From: Candidatus Poribacteria bacterium
GTDB lineage: Bacteria; Poribacteria; WGA-4E; PCPOR2b
NCBI GenBank assembly: GCA_028819845.1
Contig: JAPPKS010000023.1
Location: forward strand, 1-64,000
Direction: 5' to 3'
DNA: 64,000 bases
A program made the position numbers and the translations under genes. This document shows, piece by piece, positions 45,856 through 54,782 of this stretch (position 1 is the stretch's first letter; every line of letters starts with the position of its first letter). Below the pieces are notes generated by a model. The model saw nothing but the letters and a program-made list of their open reading frames with translations. It searched no databases and was not told the origin of the DNA.

Positions 45856-46696
45856 TAGATTACTCCTTCATGAAAGAAATTTAAAAACGACAAAATGACT
45901 GTGTCAAATTTTTGCAACCTGATACAGTTTTCAACGTCAAATCCTTTGTATTCCCTCTCGGGAAGATGGTTAAGACGAATATTCAGACCGCTGTTGGAAA
46001 CGCCTTCGACCCAACAACAATTCCAAATTGAAATTGAAACGTTGTTTGAAATCAGATGCGAGCATTTTCGATTGACAAACGCTCTTGTGTCTTGCTTTTC
46101 CTGAAACGTGGATTATAGTCTACCAAATTTTACAATTTTTGTAAAGAAAAATCTTCACATAAATTGAAAAATTCGGTCATTAGTAAATCCTGCTTCAACG
46201 AGCATTGCTGAAAACTCAAGCGTTGGTTATTGGAATAACTGTTTCAGATAAAGTCTTCCTGCCAACAATAGCCGCAGCCCGTTGATTCACATGCGCAGGT
46301 TTACGCTTTTTGCAAAGGATTGCCGGTGGGGCCGGTATTTACCGATTCAAACGCGAGCCAAAGTTCTCTACCGGACACATATACAGTTTTAGTCATTTTC
46401 CGCCGCCACGCTCAATCTCAAACTAAGGCATTTGGGCGGAAAAACCAGACACATACAGAAACTCTCGCCCATTCTCTTTTTGAGAATGGCGCAAGTATAG
46501 CACATTACAAAAAACTTTGCAACAAAAAATTGAACGGTATTTCTCAACCGCAACCAAATGATCAGAAAACTCGAATTCATGCTTGTTAGCGCAACCGAAC
46601 GAACTCTGAAATCTTTGTAAATCAATCCCAATATCAATTAGCTATGCTCTTAAGCCTACGTGAGGCGAATTACTTGCCCGTTACGGCAATTTCCGG
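45856..46696. other. Non-coding AT-rich gap
   Basis: No gene supported in 841 bp; the ORFs of 69 to 89 codons lack family features and ribosome sites. On the minus strand at about 46110-46145 there is a TTTACA and a TATAAT/TAGACT cluster that could be the promoter of the lipoprotein gene at 45855, but the spacing is ambiguous. Confidence 0.45.
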
Positions 46697-47593
46697 TTAA
46701 TCCCCCCATGCGGTGCCTCGGGGAACCCACAACCATTGCCCTTCATAAATTCGATCGCGGTCAAAATCGTAATCATCTTGATTAGCTTCGACCAGCCTTG
46801 GCCAGAGTTTGTCGTTGTCATAAACCTCCGGGCGAGCGGCAATCGTTGGGAGTGTATCACCTTTACGAACATGGTATCGGTTCACCTTCTCAGGTGAAGC
46901 AATTGTAAAGCTAAACGAATAAGGTTCAGACATAGCGTTGCCAGCCGTGTCCGTGACACCGGACACAGTAACACTGTATTGCCGCCCTGCCCGCATCGGT
47001 GCGTCCGAAACAAAGGTCACCATATTGTCGGATCCGCCGATATTTCCCAAAACTGGACCGGATTCCTGGCTCATTGAGTCCGGGGTCGGTTCAACTTGAA
47101 CTGCAATAGCGCCTGATTGACTATCGACGTTTTCGTCAAAAGTAATCGACACGGCAACATTCACCTTCAGTGAATCATCATACTCAGCTATTATTGTCCC
47201 GTCTGAAGGTTCTGACGCAGTAATGTTCGGCGGGGTAGCATCAGTGTAAACGAATTTTTGACCTAATGTCACCGGTTCTTCAGGTTTACTGTTGTTTGTT
47301 ACCACAACTGCAGCGGATTGCCCCGCTGCGCCCGCCGGCGTTACTGCTGTAATTTCAGTTTCGCTTGGAACATTTACATTGGTGCCCGCTTTCCCGTCGA
47401 AAGTCACAACCACACCGTTCTTCATGTCAAACTTGTCGCCTGAGATTCTGACCGTTGTCCCACCTGTCTCCGGCCCTTCAGTTGGGCTCATACTTTGCGG
47501 TTCAGGTGGAGAAGCGCAACCCGCGCAGCCGGATATCCATGCGGCCACAAATGTCAAAGCAACAATTGTTGTGAAATTTCTGAATTTCCTCAT
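46697..47593 (-). CDS. Lipoprotein with IPT/TIG, Ig-like and LysM domains
   Basis: 298 residues. The signal peptide ends in the lipobox 'WISGC'. Residues about 35-115 form an IPT/TIG domain ('MSPTEGPETGGTTVRISGDKF'), about 122-232 a Big_5 domain ('TPPNITASEPSDGTII', 'YSVTVSGVTDTAGNAMS'), and about 242-295 a LysM domain ('NRYHVRKGDTLPTIAA...LWPRLVEANQD'). LysM binds peptidoglycan, so the protein may link the outer membrane and the wall. A strong promoter lies at 47687-47715. Confidence 0.85.
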   Translation of the reverse strand: MRKFRNFTTIVALTFVAAWISGCAGCASPPEPQSMSPTEGPETGGTTVRISGDKFDMKNGVVVTFDGKAGTNVNVPSETEITAVTPAGAAGQSAAVVVTNNSKPEEPVTLGQKFVYTDATPPNITASEPSDGTIIAEYDDSLKVNVAVSITFDENVDSQSGAIAVQVEPTPDSMSQESGPVLGNIGGSDNMVTFVSDAPMRAGRQYSVTVSGVTDTAGNAMSEPYSFSFTIASPEKVNRYHVRKGDTLPTIAARPEVYDNDKLWPRLVEANQDDYDFDRDRIYEGQWLWVPRGTAWGD

Positions 47594-47686
47594 GCGTTTT
47601 TCTCCTGAACAATTAAGGTTTGAAAATCACCCAATGCGAAGTCGCGTAGCGATTAAAGCGGTTATATTCAATCGGCAATTTCTTCT

Positions 47687-47715
47687 AGTATACAGGCTAA
47701 CACGAACTTTGTCAA
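47687..47715 (-). promoter_or_regulatory. Strong sigma-70-type promoter of the LysM lipoprotein gene
   Basis: On the minus strand: TTGACA (complement of 47710-47715), a 17-nt spacer and TATACT (complement of 47687-47692). It lies about 95 nt upstream of the ATG at 47593. Confidence 0.75.
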
Positions 47716-47777
47716 CAGCAAAAAGGACTGAATGTGACCAAATGCCGTTTGCCGTCTGCGACGCGTAGGCCTAAGTT

Positions 47778-49037
47778 CTATAGTCTTACAATATCTGCAC
47801 CAACGTTCGCTAATTTCGTTTCGATAGATTCATATCCCCGATCGATGTGGTAGACACGAGCTACAACGGTTTCACCTTTTGCCACCATACCGGCGAGTAC
47901 CAAAACCGCCCCGGCCCGAAGGTCGGATGCCATGACTGGCGCTCCACTGAGCTTATCGACGCCGCGTATTATGGCGCGGTTGCCTTCAATGTCGATATTG
48001 GCGCCCATACGGTTTAGTTCGCTGACATGCATGAATCGATCGGTATGAATAGTTTCCGTAACTGTACTGATTCCAGGGGTAACACTGAGAAGTCCAATAA
48101 TCTGTGCCTGCATGTCTGTCGGGAAACCTGGGAATGCCTCTGTATTCACGTCGATAGCGGCTAATTGGCGAGGCGTTGTTACACGAACGCCATTTTCTTC
48201 CCAATCCAATTGAACACCTGCCTCAAGTAGCTTGTCTGAAACTGCACCAAGGTGATCGCGGAGCGCATTTTGCACAAAGACATCGCCGTTAGTAATTGCA
48301 CTAGCTACCATAAATGTGCCTGTCTCAATGTCATCTGGAATCACGGTATACTCAGTGCCGCGTAATTGCTTGACACCGTGAATTTTTAGAACTGGTGTTC
48401 CAACGCCTTGTATTTCTGCTCCCAACGCATTGAGAAAGTTCGCAAGATCGACGATGTGCGGTTCACGAGCGGCATTGCGAATGGTTGTTGCGCCTTCCGC
48501 CAATGCAGCGGCCATCATGACGTTCGCTGTTGCGCCGACGCTTGGCCCATACCTGCCCTTCAAATTCATTTTAGCGCCAATCAATCGATCGGCTTCCGCA
48601 GTTATGTAACCGCCTTCGACCGTAATTCTTGCTCCCAGGCACTCTAACCCTTTCAAGTGCAGGTCTATAGGACGCGGCCCAATCGAGCATCCACCAGGAA
48701 ACGCGACTTTTGCCTTACCTAAGCGCGCGACGAGGGGACCCAAAACGTACACTGATGCGCGCATCTTCCGAACCAAATCATAGGGCGCTTCGTAAGCCAT
48801 GCGGTTTATCGGCTTGATATGGAGCGTGGCATTTTTGTACTTCGCCGTTGCTCCCAGCGTTTCAAGGACACCGCATAGCGTCTCAACGTCCCTGAGATTT
48901 GGAACATTGTGGATGACGCTTGCGCCATCCGCTAAGATTGCTGCAGCAATGGCAATGGGAAGTGCGGCGTTTTTTGAACCGCTGACGGATACGGTGCCTT
49001 CAAGCCGTTTGCCGCCATTGATAACTAATCTATCCAT
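47778..49037 (-). CDS. murA: UDP-N-acetylglucosamine 1-carboxyvinyltransferase MurA
   Basis: 419 residues. It transfers enolpyruvate from PEP to UDP-GlcNAc, the first committed step of peptidoglycan synthesis, in the cytoplasm. The catalytic Cys117 is in 'FPGGCSIGPRPIDLHLKG', so it should be fosfomycin-sensitive by family knowledge. Substrate-binding Lys22 is in 'VSGSKNAALP'. 'VGATANVMMAAALA' and 'DLRAGAVLVLAGMVAKGET' are also typical. aaggagg precedes the ATG at 49037 with good spacing. Confidence 0.97.
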   Translation of the reverse strand: MDRLVINGGKRLEGTVSVSGSKNAALPIAIAAAILADGASVIHNVPNLRDVETLCGVLETLGATAKYKNATLHIKPINRMAYEAPYDLVRKMRASVYVLGPLVARLGKAKVAFPGGCSIGPRPIDLHLKGLECLGARITVEGGYITAEADRLIGAKMNLKGRYGPSVGATANVMMAAALAEGATTIRNAAREPHIVDLANFLNALGAEIQGVGTPVLKIHGVKQLRGTEYTVIPDDIETGTFMVASAITNGDVFVQNALRDHLGAVSDKLLEAGVQLDWEENGVRVTTPRQLAAIDVNTEAFPGFPTDMQAQIIGLLSVTPGISTVTETIHTDRFMHVSELNRMGANIDIEGNRAIIRGVDKLSGAPVMASDLRAGAVLVLAGMVAKGETVVARVYHIDRGYESIETKLANVGADIVRL

Positions 49038-49356
49038 CGTACAGCCTCCTTGTTATCTAATTGCCGGTGTCATGTCGTATCAAGCACGTGTGAGGACAAA
49101 TTGGCAAGTCTCGATTTTACTTATGTTCCAATTCCTTAATGGCATGACACTAGCAAAATGACTTCCTTGTGTTATGAACCAACGATATCAACACGCCGTT
49201 CGTTTCGCCGAAGGCTAAACCGGTTTTAAATTCAGATGCACGGTGTCTAGAGAACGCCGCGGCTGCATTCCGCCGCATGTTATGGATTTGCTGCGGGGAT
49301 GTTGACTGATGAGTGTTGATCGGCGAGGAATTGTGGTTCCGTTTGTGTATCGGTTT
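49038..49356. other. Non-coding gap between murA and the cytochrome c gene
   Basis: No supported gene in 319 bp. Short ORFs here run antisense to, or extend beyond, the cytochrome gene and have no family features. No terminator or repeat was recognised. Confidence 0.4.
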
Positions 49357-49920
49357 CTAGAAGGGTCTGCCCATCCGGTTGAGGGCTGCAGGGACTTCAT
49401 TCCTAACGGGTTTGATTGTTTTCAGATACGCCCACATCGCCTTAAGATCGGCATCGCTCATGTTTGCGTAAGCGTCTTTGGGCATCGGCGGGAGAATGCG
49501 CCGATTATTTTTGTCACCTTGATGGAATCCGGTCCGCATTGCATCAATAAACATCTTTTCTGTCCATTCACCGAGTCCAGTTTCGTTATGGGGCGTCAGA
49601 TTCGCGGCAAACGTTGTTCCGAAGGGACCAGAAAATGCGGCTAGAGTAGGAGCAGTTAACATGAAAATATCCTGTTGTATCAAACTAAAATTGTATTTGG
49701 GATGTGGTGCATTTGCCGGATGTCCGGCGAGATACATCCTCATGTTTGGTTCAGCTCCCGCACGCGGCGTGTGACAATGACCACAAGCCCCGACCGCATC
49801 CACAAGATATTTTCCGCGTTTGACCATGTCGCCTTGGCTTTGAGCACGATTAAAATTAAGTATCGTGAGCGTTAATGTTGAAATAATTATTGCCCCAAGT
49901 ATCCACCTTTTTTTGCTCAT
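49357..49920 (-). CDS. Exported monohaem cytochrome c
   Basis: 187 residues. An N-terminal membrane or signal segment ('WILGAIIISTLTLTILNF') is followed by a single haem site, CGHCH, in 'LVDAVGACGHCHTPRAG'. The distal Met is probably in 'RRILPPMPKDAYANMSDADLKAMWAYLKTI', as in class I diheme-like cytochromes and alcohol dehydrogenase cytochrome subunits. gaaggg precedes the ATG at 49920. It acts in periplasmic electron transfer; the partner is unknown. Confidence 0.87.
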   Translation of the reverse strand: MSKKRWILGAIIISTLTLTILNFNRAQSQGDMVKRGKYLVDAVGACGHCHTPRAGAEPNMRMYLAGHPANAPHPKYNFSLIQQDIFMLTAPTLAAFSGPFGTTFAANLTPHNETGLGEWTEKMFIDAMRTGFHQGDKNNRRILPPMPKDAYANMSDADLKAMWAYLKTIKPVRNEVPAALNRMGRPF

Positions 49921-50177
49921 CCCTTCTGTCCCCTTTTATGATGTTTAGTAAACCGACTCAAAAAACTCCAATCTATAGTGAATTATATTACTACTTGTAA
50001 ACGTAATCAATATTGGCGTTTGCCCATGCACCGATTGAACCCAATTATTTTGATTGCCCTACGCCTTCAAATTCGGCTTGATCCAACGAGCGAAGTTTGA
50101 TAGACTTTTCACGAGAAATAAGAGCGAATTTATGCTTTGCTTTCAACGCAGCACATCAACGCGGAATGAGGCCAATT

Positions 50178-50588
50178 ATGGACTGTATTTTTTGCGCTAT
50201 AGCTGGGAACGCAATACCAGCTACGAAAGTCTACGAAGAAGACCAGATTCTCGCTTTTATGGATATCAACCCGGCGAATCCGGGACATCTTCTTGTCATT
50301 CCGAAACGACATTACCGAAACATTTTTGACATTGACGCCGAGACGGCTGGAAAGATTATGCAAGTTGGAACGCAGCTTGCGAGCGCCATAAAAACAGCCC
50401 TGAATCCAGATGGGCTCAATTTGTTACAGTCGAGCGAGTCCGCGGCATTCCAAACTGTATTTCATTTTCACTTACATCTCATCCCACGTTGGGAAGACGA
50501 TACGCTAGTTCTGCCGTGGAAACCTCAACAGGGCGATATTAATCAGATTGCGGAAGTTGCGGATAAAATTAGACAGCACATTCAATAA
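50178..50588 (+). CDS. HIT-family nucleotide hydrolase/transferase
   Basis: 136 residues from the ATG at 50178 ('MDCIFCAIAG'), with gagg upstream; in-frame starts at 50097 and 50166 are less typical. The HIT motif is 'HFHLHLIPR' (His-x-His-x-His), with 'MDINPANPGHLLVIPKRHY' upstream as usual. The two N-terminal Cys are the common zinc-binding pair. Members hydrolyse adenosine phosphoramidates or Ap4A; the exact substrate is unknown. Confidence 0.92.
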   Translation: MDCIFCAIAGNAIPATKVYEEDQILAFMDINPANPGHLLVIPKRHYRNIFDIDAETAGKIMQVGTQLASAIKTALNPDGLNLLQSSESAAFQTVFHFHLHLIPRWEDDTLVLPWKPQQGDINQIAEVADKIRQHIQ

Positions 50589-50821
50589 CCGGTACAGGTG
50601 ATTGCTTTTGCAGTGCGGAGATGTCAATCCAACCGTGGCGCAAGATGTGAAAATTGTTTAGAACCTATGGGGATTACTGCGGTTATCTTCATTCCACGTG
50701 AACGCAGGCAGTGATTGATTCTATCGGATATGAATCCCCTGTGGAGCAATCTGATTAAATTACTTGTCACACTCAAAAATTATGAGCGTGAAATATTTTT
50801 CCAAGAGTTTGTTTGAACAAT

Positions 50822-51170
50822 TGGTGCCAAAGCCATTCTTGGGCGTTTGAGTCGGTATAACCGGTGGAACTTCTATCGCGCGGTTTTTCTATCGCCTTCG
50901 CTATTCGTTCAATCGATTTTATTCGGGCGCTTGATTCCACCAAGTGCTTTACTCCAGCATTGTGCGGGGCAAGATGCCCCGCCTACAAGGCGTGGTGATA
51001 CACGCTGGCCAAGGAAGTTCTCTAGCGCGCGGGATTTACTATCGCCCTCGTTATTCGCTCAGTTGATTCTATTCAGGCGCTTGAACCCCGCCTACCGACG
51101 GTAGTGGGGTGCTATACACCTGCCGCCCCTCCGGGGCTATCGGGCGGTGGAATTATTTTGGAAAGATGTC
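50822..51170. repeat. Dispersed GC-hairpin repeat, copy 2, with internal duplication
   Basis: Homologous to 5160-5375 from 'caaagccat' through the gcggggc-aagat-gccccgc hairpin. About 130 bp are then partly duplicated ('tagcgcgcgggatttactatcgccctcgtt' versus the first unit), ending in 'ctatacacctgccgcccc' and the right-end sequence ttggaaagatgtc (51158-51170) of the MITE-like family. The rest of the gap, 50589-50821, has no recognised feature. Confidence 0.75.
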
Positions 51171-51208
51171 TATTAATCAGATGCGGCTTCATGCCAAAAT
51201 TCTTGGTC

Positions 51209-51245
51209 AAAAAAAAGGCAGGAGGCGAAATTTCTACCTCCTGCC
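51209..51245 (-). terminator. Rho-independent terminator of the Isc-like genes
   Basis: A 9-bp GC-rich stem, ggcaggagg (51217-51225) with cctcctgcc (51237-51245), is followed on the minus strand by a T-run (complement of 51209-51216). It lies 22 nt after the IscA-like stop codon. Confidence 0.85.
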
Positions 51246-51267
51246 ATGTTTTTTCGTGAAAACGAAC

Positions 51268-51609
51268 TTATACGCTGAAAGATTCTCCGCAGCCACATGT
51301 AGACTTCGCATTGGGGTTGGTGATTTTGAAACCTGAATCCATTAATCCGTCTGCGTAATCTAGCGTTGAACCGGCGAGGTAGAGCGTACTGCGTGGATCC
51401 AGAAAAATTTTTACACCATAATGCTCAAAGACTTTGTCGCCACTTCGTGGTTCGTCGAATCCAAGTTCGTACTGAAAGCCGGAACACCCCCCACCAACCA
51501 CCTTCATACGCAAGCCGTACTCTTTCTCAGCGTCGTAATCATCATCATTTTTTGCCGTTTCAAGCAATGTGAGCGTTTTCTTGGCGGCCGATTCCGTTAC
51601 AGTAATCAT
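51268..51609 (-). CDS. A-type iron-sulfur carrier (IscA/ErpA/HesB family)
   Basis: 113 residues from the ATG at 51609, which has aggaggaggg upstream. All three conserved cysteines are present: one in 'GGGCSGFQYELGFDE' and the pair in 'STCGCGESFSV' at the C-terminus. A-type carriers receive Fe-S clusters from a scaffold and pass them on. It begins inside the 3' end of the IscU-like gene (50-nt overlap) and is followed by a terminator. Which subfamily it belongs to cannot be decided by eye. Confidence 0.92.
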   Translation of the reverse strand: MITVTESAAKKTLTLLETAKNDDDYDAEKEYGLRMKVVGGGCSGFQYELGFDEPRSGDKVFEHYGVKIFLDPRSTLYLAGSTLDYADGLMDSGFKITNPNAKSTCGCGESFSV

Positions 51610-52003
51610 ACGAACCCTCCTCCTTTCTAATTTCTCGAATTTCACGCGAAAAATAGTCGTGAATTGCTGTCTTCAACACCTCTACAGCTAGCGCAAGAAA
51701 TCGAGTTTTGTCTGGCGGCAGGTTACCGAGTACCGCCTCAACTTGAGAATCTGTAATATTCAATGCTTCTTCGATTGAAATCCCTTTGATGAGTTCGGTT
51801 AATGCTGAATTTGCCGCAATCGCAGCGACACAACCAATGGTCCTGAATTTAGCGTCAACAATCCGGTTTTGGGAAATTTTGATTGTGAGTTTCATCAAGT
51901 CACTATCTGCGGGGGTTCCGACGATTCCTACCCCATCCGCATCCTTAATCGTACCGAGATTGCGCGGATATTTGTAATGATCGATAACCTGTTGCGTATA
52001 CAT
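51560..52003 (-). CDS. IscU/NifU-N-like scaffold lacking most cluster ligands
   Basis: 147 residues. The IscU fold is clear: 'MYTQQVIDHYKYPRNLGTIKDADG', 'FRTIGCVAAIAANSALTELIKGISIEEA' and 'LPPDKTRFLALAVEVLKTAIHDY'. IscU normally has Cys in 'A/S-C-G-D' at the first site, where this protein has 'ADSD' (Asp kept, Cys lost). The second Cys is present. The third site 'H-C' is 'R-F' here. So two of three cysteines and the His ligand are missing, and a standard [2Fe-2S] scaffold role is doubtful. It overlaps the IscA-like gene by 50 nt, and the last 17 or so residues are encoded in that overlap. No iscS lies adjacent. Confidence 0.85.
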   Translation of the reverse strand: MYTQQVIDHYKYPRNLGTIKDADGVGIVGTPADSDLMKLTIKISQNRIVDAKFRTIGCVAAIAANSALTELIKGISIEEALNITDSQVEAVLGNLPPDKTRFLALAVEVLKTAIHDYFSREIREIRKEEGSYDYCNGIGRQENAHIA

Positions 52004-52197
52004 AATGATTTAATGTTTTCAAGCTACACTGAAGGCATCGGTAAGTTAGCATAATTATATTCCACTACGCTGCAAATGTCAAATGTCATTTTCGAAACCC
52101 GTACTGAAATTACAATTATCATGACTGCTTAATTCTGAGCGGCAGTAACGTTTGATTTTAGGTATCAAACGCCCGTCAATTGCCTTCGACAAATCCA

Positions 52198-52226
52198 TTT
52201 ACTTTGTCGAAGAATTGATGTATAAT
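52198..52226 (+). promoter_or_regulatory. Possible promoter of the GT2 operon
   Basis: TTTACT (52198-52203), a 17-nt spacer and TATAAT (52221-52226), about 140 nt upstream of the GT2 start. The remainder of the 363-bp gap, 52004-52366, holds no recognised gene. Confidence 0.5.
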
Positions 52227-52366
52227 CAACAAAAATTGATGTCACAAATTTTATGTTTTAATTATTTTCAAGCGGGCGACTATATAGAAACCAAAACGGC
52301 TAATGCGCAAGACGTAGTGTAACTTCCAAGGGAAGCGAGCTGTACGCACAGGTTATTGAATTCAAG

Positions 52367-53395
52367 ATGTCCAATTCCCAAAAGAACGACAGAGAAAAAG
52401 TTGACCTCTCGATTGTCATTCCGGTATTCAATGAGGAGGAGAATCTCCACGACCTTTACAGCCGACTAACCGATGCGCTTTCAAAACTCAAGGAATCGTA
52501 TGAAATCATCTTTATTGACGATGGAAGCACTGATCTCAGCTTTGAGATTCTGCGCAAGATGGCTCAGACGCATACCAATATTCACGCTATCCGTTTTCGC
52601 CGTAACTTCGGGCAGACTGCTGCGATGAGTGCGGGCTTCGATTATGCATGCGGCGAAGTGATTGTGCCGATGGATGCCGATCTTCAGAACGACCCATTCG
52701 ATGTAGAGCGGCTGCTAGAGAAATTAGATGACGGTTACGACATTGTCAGTGGGTGGAGAGCGAATCGACAAGACGGTTTTTTTCTGCGCCGCATCCCATC
52801 AATTCTCGCAAATCGCCTAATCTCCTGGATGACGGGCGTTTACCTCCACGACTTTGGATGTACCTTGAAAGCCTACCGACGTGAAATACTCGAAAACATT
52901 AACTTGTACGGCGAGTTGCACCGTTTTATCCCAGCATTTGCAAAACTGATTGGCGCCCGAATGGCGGAAATCAAGGTGAGGCATCACCCACGTGCACGCG
53001 GGAAATCGAAGTACGGCATTTCTCGCACAATTCGGGTCATTTTGGATCTCATCACAGTTAAGTTTCTCATGAGTTATTCAACGCGTCCAATCCAGATTTT
53101 TGGCCTATTTGGCTTAATCTTCTTCCTCTCGGGAATTTGCATTTGCGGATATCTTTCGATTGGGAAATTGTTTTTCCCGGCGGGCGTTGAATCAGGCATT
53201 TTGTCCTATCTTTACGCAGCCACTGGGGAGCGCGGATTTAGTCTAATTGAACGCATGCCGATGCTGATTTTGGGCGTGCTACTTCTGTTTACAGGCATCC
53301 AGTTCATCACAATGGGACTAATAGGCGAATTGGTAATTAGGACTTACCACGAATCTCAGAAGAAGCCGATTTACGTCATCCGCGACATCATCTGA
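52367..53395 (+). CDS. Family 2 glycosyltransferase, polyprenol-phosphate sugar transferase-like
   Basis: 342 residues. The GT2 domain shows 'LSIVIPVFNEEENL', 'EIIFIDDGSTDLSFEIL', 'VIVPMDADLQNDP' (DxD) and 'DFGCTLKAYRREIL'. Two C-terminal membrane segments follow ('IFGLFGLIFFLSGICICGYL', 'MLILGVLLLFTGIQFITMGL'). This layout matches DPM1/ArnC/GtrB-like enzymes that move a sugar to a polyprenyl phosphate. It is followed by an SMR-like membrane protein, similar to ArnC/ArnE-F pairings, suggesting transfer of a sugar across the inner membrane. Confidence 0.9.
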   Translation: MSNSQKNDREKVDLSIVIPVFNEEENLHDLYSRLTDALSKLKESYEIIFIDDGSTDLSFEILRKMAQTHTNIHAIRFRRNFGQTAAMSAGFDYACGEVIVPMDADLQNDPFDVERLLEKLDDGYDIVSGWRANRQDGFFLRRIPSILANRLISWMTGVYLHDFGCTLKAYRREILENINLYGELHRFIPAFAKLIGARMAEIKVRHHPRARGKSKYGISRTIRVILDLITVKFLMSYSTRPIQIFGLFGLIFFLSGICICGYLSIGKLFFPAGVESGILSYLYAATGERGFSLIERMPMLILGVLLLFTGIQFITMGLIGELVIRTYHESQKKPIYVIRDII

Positions 53396-53539
53396 AGAGA
53401 AAGAATGCCGAGTAAATGGGCAGTGCGCAGATTCAACCATTTTCCCACCTAATAGCGGAATGATTTGACGATTGGATTTCGTCTCGAAAATAACGGATTG
53501 AACTCACATTAGAAGAAACTGAAGGAATGCGCCTCGCTG

Positions 53540-53923
53540 ATGAACAATGGCTTAAGCTTTAGAATATTCATACTACTCGTATTAAATGTGTTATTAACAG
53601 TTGGCGGGCAACTGCTGCTCAAGCGAGGGATGATGGCTGTGGGCCCGGTTCAGTCCCTGCGAGACGCAATTCCCAAGCTCGTCCAAGCCTTATTCAATCC
53701 ATTCGTCATTGGCGGAATCTCGGTGTACGGATTTACAATGATGATTTGGCTCATCATATTATCACGCGTTAAATTGAGTGTTGCCTACCCAATGATTAGC
53801 CTCGGCTATGTTATGTCAATTCTGCTGTCGTGGTTATTTCTTAAAGAATCCGTGCCTAAGATTCGAATCATCGGGGCGGTTGTAATCTGTATCGGTGTTT
53901 ATCTGGTTGCCCGCAGCGACTGA
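53540..53923 (+). CDS. Small EamA/SMR-like transporter (ArnE/ArnF type)
   Basis: 127 residues with four predicted membrane helices. 'LNVLLTVGGQLLLKRGM', 'VKLSVAYPMISLGYVMSILLSWLFLKESVPKIRIIGAVVICIGVYLVARS' is the typical SMR/EamA half-transporter pattern. Proteins of this kind flip lipid-linked sugars such as undecaprenyl-phosphate-aminoarabinose. The gene lies 144 nt after the GT2 gene and just before another membrane protein. Confidence 0.85.
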   Translation: MNNGLSFRIFILLVLNVLLTVGGQLLLKRGMMAVGPVQSLRDAIPKLVQALFNPFVIGGISVYGFTMMIWLIILSRVKLSVAYPMISLGYVMSILLSWLFLKESVPKIRIIGAVVICIGVYLVARSD

Positions 53924-53939
53924 TACAGCGGAGGTCAAA

Positions 53940-54656
53940 GTGGCAGAGATGAGCACCGTGAAGCGATCGTACCTAGCGATGCTTTTATCAATTGTTCCAG
54001 GAATGGGCCAACTCTATTTGCGCAAACCGCTGAAGGGTTTGATTCTGTTTCTGGGAGTATCCTCTGCGGGTGCGGTAATTTACATCAGTTCGCTTCCTGT
54101 AAATGATTGGCGCGACTTGGTACGCTTCGATGGACTTGAAACATGGTGGAAATCCCGCCAGGCTGGCATAGAGTCGCGGGAGAATGCTGGAAAGTCCGAA
54201 CCTACCGCCGTGAAAGCAAAAGAATATCATGAGCGCGATTACCATTTGTACACATTTGACGACAACTTCCTGTTTCGCATTGACGCGCAGTTCCAACGGC
54301 ACTTAGACAGAAAAAGCATCTCGGAAAAATTGCTGCGAATATTTAAGGACAATAACATCCTGCTCTCTAAGGAAGCCATTGTTTCTATAAAGAAACCCAA
54401 CACCCGATGGATTATCTCGGACGGAAATCGCACATACGCGGTCAGGAAAGTAGATGGGCAGTTAAACATTTTTGCTGTTAAGAATTTAATGTATCGCCCA
54501 TCCTGGAAGTTAAAAATTAGCGGCTTTATTCAAGGCATTGCCTTCTGGATCTATGCGGTCTTTGATAGTTGGAAGGGACGGCGAGGATTCAATCGGCGGG
54601 CACTTAAGAAAAAATTGAAGAAAACTGAACGAGATTCAGTAGAAGAGAGTGAATAA
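53940..54656 (+). CDS. Membrane protein of unknown function (TM2-like N-terminus)
   Basis: About 238 residues. A GTG at 53940 is 4 nt after gaggt; the ATG at 53949 is the alternative. The N-terminus 'MLLSIVPGMGQLYLRKPLKGLILFLGV' resembles the 'PG.GQ.Y.....G...F' pattern of TM2/DUF5683-like proteins, with two membrane helices. The middle is a soluble region without recognised domains, and a third hydrophobic segment ('FIQGIAFWIYAVFDSW') lies near a very basic C-terminus. It is 16 nt after the SMR-like gene and probably in the same operon. Confidence 0.65.
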   Translation: MAEMSTVKRSYLAMLLSIVPGMGQLYLRKPLKGLILFLGVSSAGAVIYISSLPVNDWRDLVRFDGLETWWKSRQAGIESRENAGKSEPTAVKAKEYHERDYHLYTFDDNFLFRIDAQFQRHLDRKSISEKLLRIFKDNNILLSKEAIVSIKKPNTRWIISDGNRTYAVRKVDGQLNIFAVKNLMYRPSWKLKISGFIQGIAFWIYAVFDSWKGRRGFNRRALKKKLKKTERDSVEESE

Positions 54657-54782
54657 ATCGATGATGGTGCGATAAAGAGTTGAATAAGCAAACGATGGCT
54701 TTAATTGAGCCGTGAGACATTAGCGTATTCATGTGATGAACGAAATTTAAATACATGCGGATTGGGTCAAGAAAGGAAAATC

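Noticed and set aside
45164-45898. 244-codon plus-strand ORF opposite the Ig-like lipoprotein
   Set aside because: The minus-strand frame has a clear signal peptide, lipobox and Ig-like domain; the opposite frame is a shadow.
46320-46589. 89-codon plus-strand ORF in the long gap
   Set aside because: No ribosome site, no family resemblance, and a biased composition as expected from AT-rich non-coding DNA.
51560-52003. UGA (Sec) codons replacing the missing cysteines of the IscU-like protein
   Set aside because: The codons at these positions were read as GAT-AGT-GAC and CGC/TTT-type sense codons, so these are real substitutions and not recoded stops.
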